DNA of 10,122 nt from JBFJVD01 sp041624375 (GTDB lineage: Bacteria; Chloroflexota; Anaerolineae; Anaerolineales; E44-bin32): positions 1 through 10,122 of the forward strand of contig JBFJVD010000097.1 in NCBI GenBank assembly GCA_041624375.1. Direction: 5' to 3'. Positions within the stretch are counted from its first letter, which is position 1. The number at the start of each line of letters is the position of its first letter. The notes beneath the pieces are model-generated. The model did not search any database and was not told where the DNA came from. It worked only from the letters and a program-made list of their open reading frames with translations. The position numbers were made by a program, and so were the translations under genes. This document shows, one piece after another, positions 7,448 through 10,122 of this stretch.

Positions 7448-7495
7448 CGGTCTCGTCAGAGACCGGCACATGATCTGAAGCAGATGCCTGACGAG
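7448..7495 (+). promoter_or_regulatory. Overlapping, mutually exclusive hairpins in the leader of gene 7
   Basis: CGGTCTC (7448-7454) pairs with GAGACCG (7459-7465) around a GTCA loop. The overlapping bases CTCGTCAG (7452-7459) also pair perfectly with CTGACGAG (7488-7495), enclosing a further small stem ATCTG/CAGAT (7473-7477 with 7481-7485). The two main stems cannot form together. They lie 30-77 bp before the GTG start. They match no riboswitch class I know, and a regulatory role is inference only. Confidence 0.4.
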
Positions 7496-7524
7496 GAGGG
7501 CGCCGGCGAAGGATTCCGTAGGCC

Positions 7525-9627
7525 GTGGGTAGGTCCGATTCGGATCCAATCAGCGTTCAGGAGAATGAAGCCCGGCGGCGAAATCGCCGGCTGCTTCTTC
7601 TCCTACTGATCGCGCTAATCAACTTCATTCTCCTCTTCACCTGCGGTTCGCTGGCCTCGCTCGGCAGGCTGCCGCAGGGAGATGTGGAGGTTGGCTCGCT
7701 CCTCAGCGCCGACTACGAGCCCTGGGCCCCTGACTCCTTCGGGCCGCTCAGCCCGGCGTTTGTCCTGGACCTGGCGGAGGAGCTGGGTTTGCAGCCCTCC
7801 GGCGCCCGGTCTGCAGGAGGCTGCCTCCTGCCGGGCGGGTCCTGCACGCCGGTCCCCTCACCCTCGCCGAGTCCGGTGCCCACGCGGATTGCAGCGGCGA
7901 CCTCTCCGCCGGCGACCGCCGCGCCGACTGGCACTTCAAGTCCTTCGCCCACGTTTGCGCCGCCAGCCACAGCGACGGCGGGCAACACAGCTGCGCCGAC
8001 GCGCACACCGAGCCTCACCCCGTCGATCACGCCCACTCCGACGCCGCTTGTATTCCCGGCGAAGTTTGCCGAACCCGATGAAGTACCGGTCGGTGCGAGC
8101 GTGGTTGAGTTTGAAATTGTGGTCATCAACTATGGCAGCCTCCCGCCAGCCGAGCTAAGCTTGGTTTGCGATTTCATCCCCCCCGGGATGAGCTTTCAGC
8201 CCGGCTCCGATTCGCCGCCGGGTACGCTTGGCATCTGCCCAGATGGGAGTGGGCGTACTGCGCTCTACTGGAGTTTCACACCGCCCGCATTGATCCCCCA
8301 GGGGTCCTTTCGCAGCTTCCAGTTCCGGGTGGACATCGAGAACGCCGCCGCCGGCGACGTCTTTCGCAATGAAGTCCTCGCTGATGGGGATAACTTCCAG
8401 ATCGCCGTGAACTGGGAAACGGTTCACGCCTGGACTCCAACGCCGAGCAGCACGCCGACCCTGACCGCGACCCCTTCGGAAACCCCTACGCCATCGGCCA
8501 CCTTCACGCCCTCAAATACACCAACCGTGACCTTTACGCCTTCGATCACAGCAACCGCTTCCATCACGCCGACACCCTCCAATACGCCGACGCCGTCCAA
8601 CACCCCGACAGCCTCGAACACCCCGACCAGCACATCAACCCCATCAGCGACACCGACTGCCTCGAATACGCCGACCCCATCCAGCACGCCGACCGCTTCC
8701 ATAACACCCACAGCCAGCAATACGCCCACCGCATCCAACACGCCCACGATCACGGCAACCCCGACGAACAGCCCGACGGCGTCCAATACCCCAACGGCGT
8801 CGCTGACGCCCTCCACGACGCCGACCGCCAGCCTCACGCCCACCGCTTCGATCACACCAACACCGACACCCGAGATTGTGGTCAACAAGTCGAGTGAGTC
8901 TACAACCGTGGATGTGGGAGACACGATCCAATTTACGATCGCCTGGATCAACTACGGTCCCGGCACGGCTTTTGGCGTAGTTCTGGATGACTCGATCAGC
9001 GGCCCGTGTTCGCTACAGAACCCTTCCCAGTTCCCGCGCAGCATCGGCGATCTCCCACCCGGTGCGGGCTTCCTCGATGTGTTTGCGCTGGCTGAGGCTC
9101 CCGGCACATGCCGGAATACGGCGGTGCTGACATCCACGAATGCCGGGAGCGATACGGATTCGGCCACGGTGACCATTGCAGGATCCTCCTCTTCAAGCGG
9201 GGACGCAAGCTCGGGTGCCTCCTCGGACGCTGGCCAAGCGCCCATTGCTTCGCCGACCGCCTCGCCGGCGCCCACCGATACCGTGGACGTGACGGCGGTG
9301 CCGGCCGCGTCGGGATCCGTGACGGCGACGATGACGCTCGCCGCTGTACCCTCGGGGACGCCTCCGGCGCCAACTGCATCCGTCCAGCCTTCCGCTACGG
9401 GCGCGGCCACACCCAGCAGTACACCCAGTTTGATTCCGACCCCGTCGGTCACGCCGACTCAGACTCCCGGGGCGAGCCCTACGCCAACGCCCGATTCCCA
9501 GGGCTCTTGGTTCGATCGCGGCTATGCCGCATCCTCCCCCGATGGTCGGCCCGTTCTAGGAACCAGCTTCTCCCTGCGCTGGCTGCTGCTGTGGATTGAA
9601 CGAATCGATTGGAGTCGTTTCCCTTAA
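7525..9627 (+). CDS. Membrane-anchored surface protein with two DUF11-like domains and long Thr/Pro linkers
   Basis: 700 aa. A basic RRRNRR stretch and hydrophobic segment (about 23-46, with FTCG and Cys40) anchor the N-terminus. Residues 38-107 repeat the gene-6 module (ADYEPW, DLAE, CLLPGGSC with Cys100 and Cys107). Then follow a Pro/Thr linker (108-175), a DUF11/CARDB-like beta domain (about 178-300, FEIVVINYGSLPPAELSLVC, Cys215 and Cys238), the main TPTASN repeat (304-449), and a second DUF11-like domain (450-552, VDVGDTIQFTIAWINYGPG, Cys495 and Cys529). A Ser-rich then Pro/Thr linker (553-658) leads to a hydrophobic C-terminal end (about 680-700, SLRWLLLWIERIDWSRF). The cysteine pairs suggest extracytoplasmic disulfides. 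GTG 7525 is the start because an in-frame TAG lies at 7519; GAAGGA lies 11 nt upstream. Likely a stalk-like surface or adhesion protein; the exact role is unknown. Its 3' end overlaps the convergent minus-strand gene. Confidence 0.88.
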   Translation: MGRSDSDPISVQENEARRRNRRLLLLLLIALINFILLFTCGSLASLGRLPQGDVEVGSLLSADYEPWAPDSFGPLSPAFVLDLAEELGLQPSGARSAGGCLLPGGSCTPVPSPSPSPVPTRIAAATSPPATAAPTGTSSPSPTFAPPATATAGNTAAPTRTPSLTPSITPTPTPLVFPAKFAEPDEVPVGASVVEFEIVVINYGSLPPAELSLVCDFIPPGMSFQPGSDSPPGTLGICPDGSGRTALYWSFTPPALIPQGSFRSFQFRVDIENAAAGDVFRNEVLADGDNFQIAVNWETVHAWTPTPSSTPTLTATPSETPTPSATFTPSNTPTVTFTPSITATASITPTPSNTPTPSNTPTASNTPTSTSTPSATPTASNTPTPSSTPTASITPTASNTPTASNTPTITATPTNSPTASNTPTASLTPSTTPTASLTPTASITPTPTPEIVVNKSSESTTVDVGDTIQFTIAWINYGPGTAFGVVLDDSISGPCSLQNPSQFPRSIGDLPPGAGFLDVFALAEAPGTCRNTAVLTSTNAGSDTDSATVTIAGSSSSSGDASSGASSDAGQAPIASPTASPAPTDTVDVTAVPAASGSVTATMTLAAVPSGTPPAPTASVQPSATGAATPSSTPSLIPTPSVTPTQTPGASPTPTPDSQGSWFDRGYAASSPDGRPVLGTSFSLRWLLLWIERIDWSRFP
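7846..8049 (+). repeat. Pro/Ser/Thr-rich linker (first linker of gene 7)
   Basis: Encodes residues 108-175, starting PVPSPSPSPVP and ending TPSLTPSITPTPTP. It separates the shared N-terminal module from the first DUF11-like domain. Confidence 0.75.
8434..8871 (+). repeat. TPTASN-type tandem repeat between DUF11-like domains
   Basis: Encodes residues 304-449. Much of it is a hexapeptide of the form TPTASN, TPTPSN, TPTASL or TPTASI (18-bp period), with occasional 4- or 5-residue units. Synonymous codons vary from copy to copy, so the array is older than a very recent expansion, although slippage remains possible. It probably forms an extended, possibly glycosylated stalk. Confidence 0.88.
9232..9498 (+). 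repeat. Ala/Pro/Thr-rich C-terminal linker of gene 7
   Basis: Encodes residues 570-658, looser in composition than the central repeat (ASPTASPAPTD, TPSSTPSLIPTP, TPGASPTPTPD). It joins the second DUF11-like domain to the hydrophobic C-terminal segment. Confidence 0.65.
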
Positions 9628-10122
9628 GAAGGAGCTGCCGGGCTGGGGAGCGTCTGGAATCGGGTTCTGGGTGTCCTCGAGGTCGGCGACGAGCACGGGC
9701 GCCTGCGCAACGAACGTCGGAAAGGTGGTGAGGGGGTCGTCGACCCGCACGACCTGGAGGTACTCGTTGGTTCCGTCATTGAGGCCGGAGTAGGAGACGA
9801 GGTATGTGCCGAAAGAGTTGGACGCGCCATAGAGGGCGTCCGGGTCGCCAAAGATGTGGGCTGGCTGGGTCGGGATGCAAAAGGGGAGCTCGAAGAAGCA
9901 ATCTGGTGATGGCCCGTAGGGACTGACCGAAGCGCTCATCTCGAGGGGACCGCCGTTATACAGCTGGGCCTTGGAGACGACGCGGAGCCGCACTCCGCCG
10001 AAAGGGGTCGGGTGGTCGAGACAGAGCTTCGACGAAAACTCGAAGAGGCTCCCGGTGAGGTAGATGGCCTCTTCGTCTACCGCCACGCCGGGGAAGCCGG
10101 TCCAGAAGTTGACGTCCCCACC
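9556..10122 (-). CDS. Probable secreted beta-rich protein, 5'-truncated by window edge, convergent
   Basis: Open from the right edge on the minus strand (188 codons visible, stop TAG at 9558-9556); no start is needed inside the window, and the GTG at 10086 is probably internal. The visible N-terminal part reads GGDVNFWTGFPGVAVDEEAIYLTGS in two pieces (GGDVNFWTGFPG, then VAVDEEAIYLTGS). FGGVRLRVVSKAQLYNGGPL, FGTYLVSYSG and EYLQVVRVDDPLTTFPTF follow. This alternation of short strands and turns suits a repetitive beta fold in an exported protein; the strand pattern is what I see, export is inference. I cannot assign a named family. The last 20 or so residues (RETTPIDSFNPQQQPAQGEAGS, split as RETTPIDSF and NPQQQPAQGEAGS) are Gln/Pro-rich, unlike the rest, and lie antisense to the end of gene 7. 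The 3' end may therefore be truncated or replaced. Confidence 0.7.
   Translation of the reverse strand, partial: GGDVNFWTGFPGVAVDEEAIYLTGSLFEFSSKLCLDHPTPFGGVRLRVVSKAQLYNGGPLEMSASVSPYGPSPDCFFELPFCIPTQPAHIFGDPDALYGASNSFGTYLVSYSGLNDGTNEYLQVVRVDDPLTTFPTFVAQAPVLVADLEDTQNPIPDAPQPGSSFLRETTPIDSFNPQQQPAQGEAGS

Noticed and set aside
7484..7609. Small 41-codon open frame starting ATG 7484 that overlaps the start of gene 7 in another frame
   Set aside because: No ribosome-binding site and no recognisable protein character; most of it is antiphase to the clear gene 7 N-terminus.
8424..8951. Minus-strand open frame rich in Gly-Val repeats
   Set aside because: It is the antisense image of the TPTASN codon repeat, and it lies against clear DUF11-containing coding sequence.

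Overview
The window is high-GC bacterial DNA. Its surface proteins carry very long Thr/Pro linkers of the TPTPT / TPTASN type, joined to DUF11-like domains. This style, together with several multidomain two-component proteins in a row, fits Chloroflexota (Anaerolineae-like) best. That assignment is an inference from protein style, because no phylogenetic marker gene is present.

Layout. (1) 1-644 (+): the 3' part of a sensor histidine kinase; the window opens just downstream of where its phospho-acceptor His should lie. (2) 743-1426 (+): an OmpR/PhoB-type response regulator, its likely partner. (3) 1610-2599 (+): a REC-GGDEF diguanylate cyclase with intact catalytic and inhibitory sites, started from a TTG behind a good Shine-Dalgarno. 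(4) 2650-4659 (+): a membrane histidine kinase (TM, Cache-like sensor, TM, HAMP, coiled coil, HisKA, HATPase). (5) 4656-6089 (+): a REC-PAS protein whose C-terminal histidine-kinase module has lost its phospho-acceptor His and several ATP-binding residues. Genes 4 and 5 overlap by ATGA, and gene 3 lies close upstream, so 3-4-5 look like one operon linking an outside signal to c-di-GMP synthesis.

(6) 6213-7403 and (7) 7525-9627 (+): two adjacent paralogous secreted or membrane-anchored proteins. Both begin with a hydrophobic anchor and a shared module of about 70 residues (conserved ADYxPW, DLAE and CLLPxGSC). They then diverge: gene 6 has one beta-rich domain between Thr/Pro linkers, and gene 7 has two DUF11-like domains separated and followed by Thr/Pro linkers. 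(8) 9556-10122 (-): the 3' part of a convergent gene for a probable secreted beta-rich protein, running off the right edge and overlapping the end of gene 7 by 72 bp.

A working model (inference): the Cache kinase phosphorylates the receiver of the diguanylate cyclase, the REC domain of the pseudokinase protein, or both. The resulting c-di-GMP could influence surface behaviour, possibly including the cell-surface proteins downstream. The parts most worth following up are the REC-PAS-pseudokinase, the shared N-terminal module of the tandem surface proteins, the mutually exclusive hairpins ahead of gene 7, and the convergent overlap at the right. No RNA genes, insertion sequences, CRISPR arrays or att sites were seen, and no gene-free stretch exceeds about 185 bp.
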